A stretch of 64,000 nucleotides of DNA from Lutraria lutraria (taxonomy: Eukaryota; Mollusca; Bivalvia; Venerida; Mactridae). The stretch lies in NCBI GenBank assembly GCA_964023205.1, contig OZ026844.1, positions 37,447,963 through 37,511,962 of the forward strand, read 5' to 3'. Position 1 is the first letter of the stretch; each line of letters begins with the position of its first letter. Positions 11,601 through 58,325 of the stretch are shown here, one piece after another. A program made the translations under genes and the position numbers. The notes beneath the pieces were generated by a model that was not told the DNA's origin, did not search any database, and saw only the letters and a program-made list of their open reading frames with translations.

Positions 11601-12519
11601 AACTTTGTTGGTAGAAAATATAAGTGTATAATAATACATTCACAGCTCATTTATATTGTTATTCTTGTTTTTATGACAAGGAGAAGAAACAGCCCCTTAA
11701 CTTATGAAGTTGTTTAAAAGTCATAAAAAAACCTAACCAGGTACAAAAACTGACAAACAGACTGTAGATGTTTCAAAATCAGAAATTTTATGGGGTTTTT
11801 TTTCATGAATAAAATAGTGTTGATTTCTAGACTAGGTGTGTGTGAAAACAATTATAGGTGATTTTCCAAAATGAAGCACTTACACGATTAAGATGAAAAA
11901 AAATGTAACTTTTTAGCAACAAAAAAGATGACTTAAAGCAATGATCCAAACTGTATGCAGGATAAATATTTATCATTTAAGAATTTCATACTGTACATGT
12001 ATTTATTTACATTTTAGTTTTATAAAACTTAAGATCAGTCTCCAAACTTAAATCTCATATTTTGTCAACTAATGTCTTTAAATCAATAAAGATATAAGAT
12101 ATCATGTATGATTTCCATCAGTAATATTGATCTGAGTACCAGTTCATACATTTAAATAAAAGCTAATCTTTCCAAACAATTTACTTTAAGAAATAATACA
12201 TATTTACAAAATTAAACACGCAGAATGAAATTATACCTGGATAATCCAAAATATTTCACAATATCGATAAGATGAGACCGTCATGTTGCCATACACAAAG
12301 TTCACAGATTGCTCATGTAGTTTAAGATTGAAATTAATTTTGACAAAATACAACAGAAAGGGGAGACTGTTCAAAAGTTGAACAACCTGATAGCTAGGAC
12401 TTGAAGTTTGATTCATATAAACAAATGCAAATTTTTCAATATTAACAAGATTAGAATAGCAACTTGTTAGTTTGTAACAGTAACAGTAAACTTACATCAT
12501 TTCTATCAACTGAAAGACT
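8691..12519. other. Intergenic and MTOR 3' untranslated region
   Basis: No other gene is recognised. The end nearest 12519 is MTOR 3' untranslated sequence. The first AATAAA on the minus strand that I see is at 12002-12007, giving a tail of about 510 nt if used. 9925-10100 resembles 62440-62530 (both contain 'ttttcc.gactg.attctaac.agta'), suggesting a dispersed repeat I cannot delimit. Confidence 0.4.
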
Positions 12520-46662
<34,143 letters not shown>

Positions 46663-46691
46663 TTTTCAATGTCAAAAGTTTTTGACGTCAA
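46663..46691 (-). promoter_or_regulatory. MTOR: MTOR 5' UTR segment with CRE-like palindrome
   Basis: The 29 nt before the ATG begin TTGACGTCAAAAAC after acceptor TTTACAG. TGACGTCA (46683-46690) is a perfect cAMP-response-element palindrome, but being inside a spliced leader it may be coincidental. Confidence 0.55.
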
Positions 46692-46814
46692 CTGTAAACA
46701 AACAAAGATTCCACTGTAAGTTTTTTTTCATTTGAATTAAATGTTGCACCAACAGTCAGGGTCAATACATGTACACAAGCCTGAATACACAGATTTGGAA
46801 AAAGTTCGCTTACC

Positions 46815-46951
46815 CAAATAGAAATTTCGTTAGCCCTGAATTGGGCTACAGTGTCCGCAATAGTCGAAGGGTCTTTGACCATGATACGTTTGCATTGCAG
46901 TCCATCGTCAAAGCCACTTGTTCTTAAAAAGCTAACAGGTAAATGACTCAA
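46815..46951 (-). other. Open segment ending in a strong splice donor, unresolved exon
   Basis: An open frame (…GLQCKRIMVKDPSTIADTVA, QFRANEISIW) ends exactly at TGG|GTAAGC, a good 5' splice site, 123 bp upstream of MTOR exon 1's acceptor. No ATG starts the frame; the first in-frame ATG is in RIMVKD. Joined to exon 1 it would run out of frame past the MTOR ATG and stop soon after. It may be an alternative 5' UTR exon with an upstream frame, or part of another gene. Confidence 0.4.
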
Positions 46952-47574
46952 TCTGAGTCGCGTTCATTTTCCTATTTAACGTACAATTTCCGTAAAACTT
47001 GTGTATAATTCAATTAATTATAGTATAATCTATCAATATGACAAAAAATATACCTTCAACAGACGAAAGTTATTAAATATTTTGCCGATGTTTCATACTA
47101 CCCTTAATTTCAAAATTTTCCTCGTAAATGCTTTGGATTAAGTCTGTAGCATTCCGGAAAGCATGTAAATGGATCTGATTCGATAGACGCATGAACAAGC
47201 GTCTTAAGCTGTTGACTTTGTAAGAGAACAATTCCATTTACTAAAATGGTCAACAAGACGAAATAAAAAAGACCAATTTAGTTATGGGACCCAGAACTAT
47301 GTCCGCATCATAATTATACGGTATGACAATTTGATTTAGCAGCATTACAAATTTACAAAAATAGATGTCACAATTTTAATCAGATTTCGAAACAAACTTG
47401 CTAGGAAATTAACATTTCATGTTGTTATGTCTGTGAAATTACAAAAAAATAGTGAAGTGTTGACCCAATAAGTATGCTGAAAGAGAAACCTTGAAGCAAT
47501 TTCTACACGTGACAGCCACGTAATGTTGTCAAGATATAACTGTAGAGCACGCTATCAAATCATTAGATTCTTAC

Positions 47575-47655
47575 CGACGTCAATTCAGTGTTAAAATACA
47601 GAAACAATTTCCAAAATCATTAGCTATCATCCCTCAAGGAGGACGCCATCTTTGT
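47575..47655 (-). promoter_or_regulatory. MTOR: Probable MTOR non-coding first exon and core promoter
   Basis: On the minus strand AAAGATGGCGTCC (47641-47653) matches the YY1-type initiator found at many TATA-less housekeeping promoters. It is followed by about 65 nt ending ACGTCG|GTAAGAATC, a strong donor. Splicing to the acceptor at 46692 would give a leader like human MTOR, whose first exon is non-coding. The ATG inside AAGATGGCG opens a nine-codon upstream frame (MASSLRDDS, stop). Confidence 0.5.
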
Positions 47656-49420
47656 TGGACTTAAAAACTAACGAATGCATTAGATCTATCGTTATCGTCT
47701 CACAAAACATGCGCATCGGAGCTAACATACAAGATACAAAATTTTATTTATGGTCGGTTTAAATATAACAAAATAACATTAGTTATGTATCGATATAGCT
47801 ATTGACCGACAAAATGCAATTAAAAAGTTACATACATGCAATAACTAGTTACGTTTTGTCACTGTAAAAGTAAAGTTACTAAAGCTACTAAAGAATATTT
47901 CAAAAGTTGAATGTTTTAGCTCAAAAGTTTTTTTCTTTAATCCTAAGACAAGAGTATTAATTCATTCGTATACAAAACATAATTTGTATATACTGGCATG
48001 TATTTAGTAAGCAAAATATCCGAGGTGTACGATGTTGTAATGGGTTGAAATAGAAGATTTAATCAGTTATATAATTATATTGTTCGTAAGTATTTGTAAG
48101 CCGGAACATATATGGTCACTTAATTCTGAATTCTATCCAATGTCAATAACGTTTTTTATCCAAGTGACAGGATCACGTGTACGTCATTGTCCGTTATTTA
48201 TGTCTTTATATAACATATCAACATATGTAGCATCTTACATTTTAAACGGTGTGAATGTTTAATGGATGAGTAATTTAACATTGTCCTCATGTAGCTGAGA
48301 TAGCATGATATAGTGAGAAGGGAGCTAGAATCTAACATCACAACAGTATGATGTATGTATATAAACTACGTTGGCACTTTTTCCTCCGTTAAAAGAAGGT
48401 ACTGCATGATAGACGAATATTTATAAATATATTTCCCTAAGCTAAAAGGATTCGTGCACGTGTTAATTGTATAATAACCGCGGCAGTTTCCGGCACGTAC
48501 ATGTCGAGCATCACCATGCCTATATATTTGGGTGTAAATTTTATTGATTGCAAATTGCATTGTATTAAGTACCACCAAACTATATAACTTCAGTATTTCA
48601 AAATAAGATATAAATGTATGTTTAGAACTTATCGTAACGTGTACATACATCATACATGTGTCTCTAATTACTGAACCCGAATTGTGTGGTCATATTTCCT
48701 GGTACACATCTCCACACATGTGTTAATGTTTTCATTCTATTTATGAACCGAACGACATAACAACACGGAAATAATATCGACACTTCTTCGTTTATACTGA
48801 ATGCGGTGTAAATAATTGTCCAAATCGTACATTTTCAATATTAACTGCAATAATTAATTTGTTTAAGCGAGACCTGTTTGAAATGAATGACCGTAACAAA
48901 ATTTCGGCATGTGTATAAATAAACTGTAATGATTATTCCGCATTAATTCGCAGTTCGGGGATAGTGATTTTGTGCGTTTTATTGAATTGTATTGAGTTTG
49001 TATTGTGTTCATCAACATTATAATAATAATTATAGTCATGCACGTGAAGGGTCAACAGTGCACCTGTGTTACCAACAAGTAATTATATATACATGCATAT
49101 AGTTACCGGCATCTGTTTTTCTGCAAGTTCGCAATCAACAGACACCTTTTCTCGAATCACGAATATGCGATGAAGGACCTGGCACTGAGTGTAATGATCC
49201 GTCAAATTGCCACAGACACCCATAGCACTATAACACCTCAATAAACAATCCAGTATCTACCAAGCAAGCTACCAGAGCGGGGTAACGGTTGAACGTCTCA
49301 GAAACCAGGATGCCATACTAAGATAACTATATTATAATACATGTTTGATCAAATTTAACATTAACAGACTGAGAAGATGCTGAATAAACAATAAATGACC
49401 TTACATGGCAATTGAATGAT

Positions 49421-49607
49421 GAGTGAAACCTCTCCAAAATAACATCCTTTGGGAGAAGCAAAATTATGTTTCTGTTGAGAGGTTGTTGCTCCAGACAGGT
49501 GAGGTTAAAATAATACATGTAGTTAAATCATGCAGTGGGAAAATTATACTGTTGTTGAAGGGAGGTTGTTGCTAAAGAAAGGACAGTTCAGGAGAGGCTG
49601 TACTGTA
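49421..49607. mobile_element. MITE family A, intergenic copy
   Basis: GAGTGAAACCTCTCCAAAAT at left; CAGGAGAGGCTGTACTGTA at right; interior GAGAGGTTGTTGCT and GGGAGGTTGTTGCT. Confidence 0.75.
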
Positions 49608-49804
49608 TAGTTCAATGTTTTAATAAAGTACCATAAAATAATTATATATTTTGATTTATACATAAGATCGTGACGTAGACCTCGAGGATGTAAATACTTA
49701 TGCATAGAGTTATCACGGACTCTCAGGAGATGAAACATCCCGACAATTCATATTACCATACAGACCACGTAGCCACAAACCAACCGTCGCGGCTCAACAG
49801 TACT

Positions 49805-49970
49805 CATATTATAGTCATTATCGTCATCATAATTTTTTATTATATCATCATCATTATTAATTTCATTGTCAATACTACCAACATCATTATCATCATCATC
49901 ATTATTATCATTGTTATCATAGTCTATGCTAACATCATCATCATCATCTTACCCATCGTCGTCATCATCT
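49805..49970 (+). repeat. Imperfect ATC/ATT trinucleotide repeat
   Basis: Long runs of ATCATC and ATTATT with a few CGTC interruptions. The Ile-rich open frame here is a consequence of the repeat. Confidence 0.9.
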
Positions 49971-50861
49971 AAAGTTATAGCTCTCATTGTTAACATCATT
50001 ATAACTAATATCTCATTAATATAGACCTGTGCGCTTTAAAGCGTAGCAGAAATTATAGACGTTCTGGATACGCGAACATGTTCGTCAAACTGCCGTCACG
50101 TAACGTTGTGAATGACACAACTTGTTGTTTAACGTTTTGCCTCTGGGCAAACAAGAAACATATGAGTTATTAAGACATCAAGGACTCAGCTAGTGTATCA
50201 CTTAATTATATAACAAAGTGGAAATCGTATTTTATTCTTATATCTGAAAACTGACTTTAACAAAGTACAAATGTAATCACTGTATTAAAGAAAAAACTAC
50301 AAGTAGTTTGAAATTCCTGAATTCTTGTTTGTTCTCTGATGAATGAGAAGACGAGACGGTGACACGGACAGTGAAGATTTCACAACTGTCATGACATTAG
50401 TGTAACAGTGAGACTATGTTGACGGTTTGCGAGATTGTTAATGCTTCGTATTGTGGCAAGGGTTTGAGATTGGGCGCACGGGTGTGAAATCAGGGAGTTG
50501 GAATTAAACTAATGACATAAAGTTAGACGAATAATTATTGTTCAGTGAGATTAATTAATACACAATCGATGAAGAAACACAGGACTTAATTCTTGCACAC
50601 GTAAGTAAATCTTAAAGCTGTAATGTTCACCTAAGCAGTTATAAGTGTGGTCGACCATCTGTATTGCTTTGACAAGAGAACTTCATTAAGTCCTAGTGTA
50701 TAATAATATATGTTGAATCTAACCCGGATATGTACATAGTTCCACTTTTTTATCAAATTCTCTCTTCGAAACATGGATAAAAATGCACACAAAACTTAGT
50801 TCCATGCAGTTACATCTTCAGGTAAAGTCTCCATTTTATTAACAAACATTGCTGTCCAAGC

Positions 50862-51160
50862 CGCTATTGTCGGGATCTCCATGGTTGTTTGGGTATGGTG
50901 TTAGACTATAGTTCACACCAGCCCCTCACTGTTGTGAGTACAAATCTCGTCCGGGACCAGACCAAGTTTACATGTGATGAACTTGTTCTATGACTCACAG
51001 AAGACCAGTGGTTCTACGCAGGTGTATATGTGGGGTTTTCCTCCAATATTTAAGATTGAAAAGTTGCCACATGAGTCTGGGAGTTGGTGCGACGTAAAAT
51101 CCCAGAGAAAAAGACTATTGTCCCATTTAGCTAACTTAGGTAAATGGCATTTTTGAGTAT
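50862..51160 (+). repeat. Probable SINE with tRNA-like head
   Basis: The head has A-box-like TGGTTGTTTGGGTATGG and B-box-like GAGTACAAATCTCGTCC. The tail includes GTGGGGTTTTCCTCCAATAT and TGCGACGTAAAATCCCAG, motifs typical of molluscan SINE 3' regions (from general knowledge). Confidence 0.5.
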
Positions 51161-53207
51161 TCATGTCGTTGATATTCGGTTTCTATAACAAACTCTATCA
51201 TGGCGAATTCATCATTGCATTGGCGTTATGTAATTTATATTTCGTTGCAGTTCTATGGGAAACCTTTATCATTTAAATAGTTAATGGAATAAGACAAGTT
51301 GTCAGAGCAGGGCTGCAAGGTATAACACAATTCCTACACAAATCGTAGCCTGAACGGTGTATATTGCTAAAATGTTCTAATCGATTTTATTTATTGTTCA
51401 GCAAAATGAGGCGAGACAAATGTATACAAATAAACAAATAATATTGTTAACAACTAAAAACAAAATGTGATGTTAAACTGTAAAAATGTTGTTTTTTATA
51501 ATTACTAATGTTGTTTGTATCAAAAAGATGTTAAAATTCTATTTTTTACTGTAAAGTTATAGGTTTTTACCGTTGAATATACATAAGAATGTAAAAAAAT
51601 AAACAAGATAACACTGACAGTTTAGAAGTAATTGCTTTTAGTTAACTATGTGACAAGATGGTATTTATCAAACATTTTTATCATCTTAACTAAAACCAAA
51701 GTTTCAGGACTTAATTTAAGTGGATACACAGATTTTATCACGACACAGACATACTCAGGGTTTAGAGGTGAATCAAGTTGAATTTGAATTATTTCTAATA
51801 ATTCATAACTGATAATTTAGTACAATGTATACCATTTTTCGAATTACATTAAGGATGTTCCATGACCCCATCGAATCATCATCTCGGATCCTCAGATAAT
51901 ACATGTAGCTATATATATACGTGCCTCATATGATATATAGCGTATATAACAGTTTGTGGTTAAGACTTCCTAGAAATCATTCTCACGTGTTTACAAACAG
52001 GGCGTTCCTAACTTTACTTTTCACAGGTAGTGACCAGTAAAATTATGAGTCAGAGTATTTTTGAACATTCCTCAAACTAGTTACATTTTCTTGGTATTGC
52101 AATATCATTGTTGTTTTATCGATATAAGCAGCAAGTTTTAGAGAATGGGTATTTATGTACCGTCATCCATTCCTGTAAACACATACAATAACAGACGAGA
52201 AGAAATCATAAATATTCAAACAGTATCAATGAATGAACCGACATTGATTTTTTTACATCAAACAAATTCACGTTGACATAGAATATATTGAGCTGTCTCC
52301 ACAATTATTAATTATTTCAAACCTTCAGCAAAAACAAATTCCAGTATCTAATACTATACATTTTGTACATTGTACCATCATATCGATTATTAGTTATGAT
52401 TGAAACAATTATAATGGTAGACAAAACAATATCCACACGTCAGATGTTTTAATAATGTTTAGGTGCAAACATGTTTCCGTTACCAACGTGAGTCTTGATG
52501 GTTAATGTTTTGTTACTTCTTGACACTATTGTGTGGTAGCATTGTTGAGTATTTGGACTCCAGTATACTCTTCTATAAAGAGGAATAGTTATTTTACCAA
52601 CCAGCATTAACCTAATCTGTAGTTAACATCAATGTAACATGTACATGAGGGAATTGATATGGAATTTAATGTATTTAAATAATAGTGCATGTATATCGTC
52701 ACAGAGAAAGATTACCTCATCTGGGCATCGCAGGGCTAACAGCTCGCTGCTGATTTATTACTAAACAGTAACTGTACATAGTCGTGCAATAACTTGTACG
52801 TTAAAATGACGAACATATGTCTCGTTGTCATCATTTAGAAGCTGTTGCTACGCGTATAATGAGTTGACGTTGTGTAAAAATAGAAAAAGTAATAACATAT
52901 GACAATCAATGTGTGTATATATGTACTATAAGGTGTCGAACGCGTAAATTACACACGACTCGAGCTGTGGTTAGCTGATAGTATATAGGCCGAAACTAGA
53001 AGTGAAGGTTCAGCATAAAAGAATGATTGTCACTATTCTGACAAGTAGACATGTAGAAAATCTCTCATTTATTCAAGATGGTAAAACGTACCGTACTTTT
53101 CACAATGAATGAGCTATTTGTTAATCTTTTACTTTAGCATATACGTAACATGTTCTTCTTTCATACATTTAAAAAAAACAATGTAATTACAAAAAAAAAA
53201 CGAACAC
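51161..53207. other. Intergenic, nothing recognised
   Basis: AT-rich sequence without coding exons, RNA genes or defined repeats that I can support. Confidence 0.5.
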
Positions 53208-53387
53208 ACAGTCAATCTTGTGTTAGCGGCGACCTCCGGACAAAGGCCACCATGTGAATAAACGCCATTCTTTAAAAAAATCATCATTGGTTGTTTAGAA
53301 CAAAATGTCCTCCAAAATAAAGATCACCTGTTAATAAAGACCACATAATGTCACAGGGTGATCTTTGTTCACAGGTTTGACCATATT
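53208..53387. mobile_element. MITE family B, intergenic copy
   Basis: ACAGTCAATCTTGTGTTAGC at left; TTCACAGGTTTGACCAT at right; interior GACAAAGGCCACCATGTGAA and AATAAAGACCAC. Confidence 0.7.
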
Positions 53388-54842
53388 ACTTTTAAGCTTG
53401 ACCACTCTGTAAAACGTGGGAATTCCGTAATCATAATTACATAATATAGTATAACCAACATGCATACCGAATACTGGTATTTTATTCACCTTGAATATCG
53501 TGTTTTACACACACGTTCAGTAAACAATCTTTAATCCTGATATGTCCAGTTCAATGAACAAAACCGCCACACATACAGACAGATTTGTATAACATTACAA
53601 GTAAATCTATCAATAAAACGGCCTAACTGTCACGTATTACAAAAGCAAAGTACTTGATGAAAACAATACAGGTATTCGATCATTGTAAGAAACAGATTCG
53701 TATTGAATGATGTTGTAATTATATGAGGGACATTTCTGTATAATGCAACTAATCACCATGTCGCCTTGTTTTGCACAATATTCACATAAAAAGTTAACCC
53801 ATGGTTCCGGTGAGTTAAGTACACATATACATTTAGATACCAATTTTACATGTACATGTTGTTTATCGCTAATATTTTACAAAAGCTATTCAAAGTCATT
53901 GATATTATGATAATGAAAATGATCAACAAGATAAGCTAAAGGCAGATGAAGTTTGAGGTTACTAAAAGCTTGCATGGCGTATCTGCCAAGACGATTTTTG
54001 AGGAATTGAAAAATGTTCACGGTTACATATTTCACAGTCACGGTCACGAGTTGGATAAAGATATTTAAATGGCGGCCGTGACGTCATCAATGATGCGTCA
54101 ACACCAGTGTGGTGCTCCTTGTAGTGTCCATTCTAAGATTGTGGTGAAAAAAACCAACACTTTTACAAATTTCCGCCGACTTGGCGATTGTTCAAGTTTT
54201 CCCGCTTAGATAACTTTACCCTCATGTTCTAGTTGAATAATTCAACTTAGAGAAATAAATCGATTTATCAAATAAACAATACAAACAAACTGACTTAATA
54301 TATCATGAACTGTTCAGTGCCTTAACCTATACAATATAAGAGTTACACATTACAAAAGTGGCACTTATCAAATTTTCAGCAGTATATTACCTTTAAAAAG
54401 ATAACACGATTAGCTGCAAGATTTTGTAACTACGATAAAGGGAGATAAATCTAGCAGAAAAAGGCATCTCGCAGTAAATATATTGTTAATAATTAAGGTG
54501 CATTTAGAAAATATCTTTTTCTATAGATAGATTATCCAAATGTATACATTTTAATTTTGTTTCACGGTATTTAGAACTCAGAAGGTCTGAAAATATGAAA
54601 TACATCAGAGCGGTACATTTGTATTTATAAATAAATAAATAAACATAGTATATATGATTAATCAGTTAATGACACATACAATAATAATTAAGCCACTTAT
54701 AACACTATAAAATGTAAGTACCATTAAAACATTTATAGAACGTTAACCTCCATATTTACGATGTGAAGGCAATAAATCTGAACATTCGTCATAAATTCAT
54801 AGACATGCAACATAAAATATTGAACAATATAACAGTATAATA
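53388..54842. other. Intergenic; CRE and YY1-like motifs near 54070
   Basis: No gene found. 54066-54090 reads AAATGGCGGCCGTGACGTCA then TCAATGATGCGTCA: a YY1-like ATGGCGGCC beside a perfect TGACGTCA (54079-54086) and an AP-1/CRE-like site. This could be a promoter for a gene I do not see, or an enhancer. Confidence 0.35.
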
Positions 54843-55073
54843 TACAGTTAAACCTGTGAACAAGGACCTATCTTTGGTAATACAAATGGGACCTTTATTC
54901 ACAGAGTGACCTATCTTTGGTAATACAAATGGGACCTTTATTCACAGAGTGGCCTATCTTTGGTAATACAAATGGGACCTTTATTCACAGAGTGGCCTAT
55001 CTTGGTAATACAAATGGGACCTTTATTCACAGAGTGGCCTTTTTCAGAGGTGGCCGCTAACACATTCTGACCG
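54843..55073. mobile_element. MITE family B with an internal ~44-bp unit repeated four times
   Basis: TACAGTTAAACCTGTGAACA at left, then four tandem copies of a unit containing CTTTGGTAATACAAATGGGA and ACCTTTATTCACAGAG, then GGTGGCCGCTAACACATTCT. The usual 165-bp body has been enlarged by internal tandem repetition. Confidence 0.7.
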
Positions 55074-55687
55074 TGACCGAAACTCTAGCCAGTGTAAAGT
55101 TCGCAAGCTTAATCACGGCCTCTACAAAACGCACTGTAGTGTCCTGGCTTAATTAACTTATTTTCGAGCGAACTCGGTCTAGTAAGAAATGGGGCTTTTG
55201 AATTATTACAGTTGGTTTCTTTGTCGCTTATATCATTAATCTTGGTGTTTTATGGTAAGCAGGAAGTACGAACATTGCGTCCATCTACAAAACATTCATT
55301 GTATAATATAAATTGTTCGTCCTTATTTAAGATACGTTAACATGAGTGTACATACCGACCATGTCTGGATATGATATACACATACGACATCTGTTTTAAT
55401 TAATTTATTTATACCAAACTTAGGCAAAATGCTTGATGAATACGGTCTTAACAAATATGCGAAAATAGAATAGTAATTATGTAAATTTATGCAAACTATT
55501 CCATATGGAATTATTTCAAATTCATAATGCTGGACAAATTAAATTGTCCTTTCTGAAAATTTAGCGAAATACATGTACAGTAAAATAATTTATGTTCTCA
55601 ACATTATCGTCAAATTATATACACACACTGATGGGTACATATGATACATGTATCATGACAGAATCTACAGTATAATGTATGGAATTC

Positions 55688-58212
55688 ACGTGTAGTCTAT
55701 GACAGATCACACTCAGAGTATAGACTGTAACACGTGTAGTCTATGACAGATCACACTCATAGTATAGACTGTAACACGTGTAGTCTATGACAGATCACAC
55801 TCAGAGTATATACTGTAACACGTGTAGTCTATGACAGATCACACTCAGAGTATAGACTGTAACACGTGTAGTCTATGACAGATCACACTCAGAGTATATA
55901 CTGTAACACGTGTAGTCTATGACAGATCACACTCAGAGTATAGACTGTAACACGTGTAGTCTATGACAGATCACACTCAGAGTATAGACTGTAACACGTG
56001 TAGTCTATGACAGATCACACTCAGAGTATAGACTGTAACACGTGTAGTCTATGACAGATCACACTCAGAGTATATACTGTAACACGTGTAGTCTATGACA
56101 GATCACACTCAGAGTATAGACTGTAACACGTGTAGTCTATGACAGATCACACTCAGGGTATAGACTGTAACACGTGTAGTCTATGACAGATCACACTCAG
56201 GGTATAGACTGTAACACGTGTAGTCTAAGACAGATCACACTCAGGGTATAGACTGTAACACGTGTAGTCTATGACAGATCACACTCAGGGTATAGACTGT
56301 AACACGTGTAGTCTATGACAGATCACACTCAGAGTATAGACTGTAACACGTGTAGTCTATGACAGATCACACTCAGAGTATAGACTGTAAAACGTGTAGT
56401 CTATGACAGATCACACTCAGAGTATAGACTGTAACACGTGTAGTCTATGACAGATCACACTCAGAGTATAGACTGTAACACGTGTAGTCTATGACAGATC
56501 ACACTCAGGGTATAGACTGTAACACGTGTAGTCTATGACAGATCACACTCAGAGTATAGACTGTAACACGTGTAGTCTATGACAGATCACACTCAGAGTA
56601 TAGACTGTAACACGTGTAGTCTATGACAGATCACACTCAGAGTATAGACTGTAACACGTGTAGTCTATGACAGATCACACTCAGAGTATAGACTGTAACA
56701 CGTGTAGTCTATGACAGATCACACTCAGAGTATAGACTGTAACACGTGTAGTCTATGACAGATCACACTCAGGGTATAGACTGTAACACGTGTAGTCTAT
56801 GACAGATCACACTCAGGGTATAGACTGTAACACGTGTAGTCTATGACAGATCACACTCAGGGTATAGACTGTAACACGTGTAGTCTATGACAGATCACAC
56901 TCAGGGTATAGACTGTAACACGTGTAGTCTATGACAGATCACACTCAGAGTATAGACTGTAACACGTGTAGTCTATGACAGATCACACTCAGAGTATAGA
57001 CTGTAAAACGTGTAGTCTATGACAGATCACACTCAGAGTATAGACTGTAACACGTGTAGTCTATGACAGATCACACTCAGAGTATAGACTGTAACACGTG
57101 TAGTCTATGACAGATCACACTCAGGGTATAGACTGTAACACGTGTAGTCTATGACAGATCACACTCAGGGTATAGACTGTAACACGTGTAGTCTATGACA
57201 GATCACACTCAGGGTATAGACTGTAACACGTGTAGTCTATGACAGATCACACTCAGAGTATAGACTGTAACACGTGTAGTCTATGACAGATCACACTCAG
57301 AGTATAGAATGTAACACGTGTAATATATGACAGATCACACTCAGAGTATAGACTGTAACACGTGTAGTCTATGACAGATCACAGAGTATACACCGTAACA
57401 CGTGTACTCTATGACAGATCAAACTCAGAGTATAGACTGTAACATGTGAAGTCTATGACATATCACACTCAGAGTATAGACCGTAACACGTGTAGTATAG
57501 ACCGTAACACGTGTAGTCTATGGCATATCACACTCAGAGTATAGACTGTAACACGTGTAATCTATGACATATCACACTCAGAGTATAGACTGTAACACGT
57601 GAAGTATATGACAGATCACACTCAGAGTATAGACTGTAACACGTGTATTCTATGACAGATCACACTCAGAGTACAGACTGTAACACGTGTAGTCTATGAC
57701 AGATCACACTCAGAGTATAGACTGTAACACGTGTAGTCTATGACAGATCACACTCAGAGTATAGACTGTAACACGTGTAGTATATGACAGATCAAACTCA
57801 GAGTATATACTGTAACATGTGTAGTCTATGACAGATCACACTCAGGGTATAGACCGTAACACGTGTAGTCTATGGCAGATCACACTCAGAGTATAGACTG
57901 TAACACGTGTAATCTGTGACAGATCACACTCAGAGTATAGACCGTAACACGTGTAGTCTATGACAGATCACGCTCAGAGTATAGACTGTAACACGTGTAA
58001 TCTATGACATATCACACTCAGAGTATAGACTGTAACACGTGCTGTCTATGGCATATCACACTCAGAGTATAGACTGTAACACGTGTGGCATAGATTGTAA
58101 CACGTGTATTCTATGGCAGATCACACTCAGAGTATAGACTGTAACACGTGTAGCATAGATTGTAACACGTGTAGTCTGTGACAGATCACACTCAGAGTAT
58201 AGACTGTAACAC
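55688..58212. repeat. 44-bp satellite, ~57 units, an E-box CACGTG in nearly every unit
   Basis: The unit begins CACGTGTAGTCTATGACAGA and ends CTCAGAGTATAGACTGTAA. Each has the palindromic E-box CACGTG and an inverted repeat AGTCTAT...ATAGACT. Variants GAGTATA/GGGTATA and ATAGACT/ATATACT are arranged in blocks. The rare AAACGTG variant occurs at 56393 and 57009, exactly 616 bp (14 units) apart, showing a segmental duplication inside the array. Units decay after about 57300, with 22-30-bp fragments. Confidence 0.97.
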
Positions 58213-58325
58213 GATAAGGTTGTAATTAGCAGTAACTAATATATGATCAATAACATTGACTGTAACACATCAAATGATAAGACAGTAAAAATGAAGATAT
58301 CACACAAGACCATGATACTTATAAT

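Larger units (their letters stand above)
47656..50840. other. Upstream of MTOR, no gene seen
   Basis: AT-rich sequence with one family A MITE and a trinucleotide-rich stretch. Short open frames show no recognisable domains. Confidence 0.5.

Noticed and set aside
55688..58212. CRISPR-like array
   Set aside because: The units are contiguous 44-bp repeats with no unique spacers, in an animal genome without cas genes.
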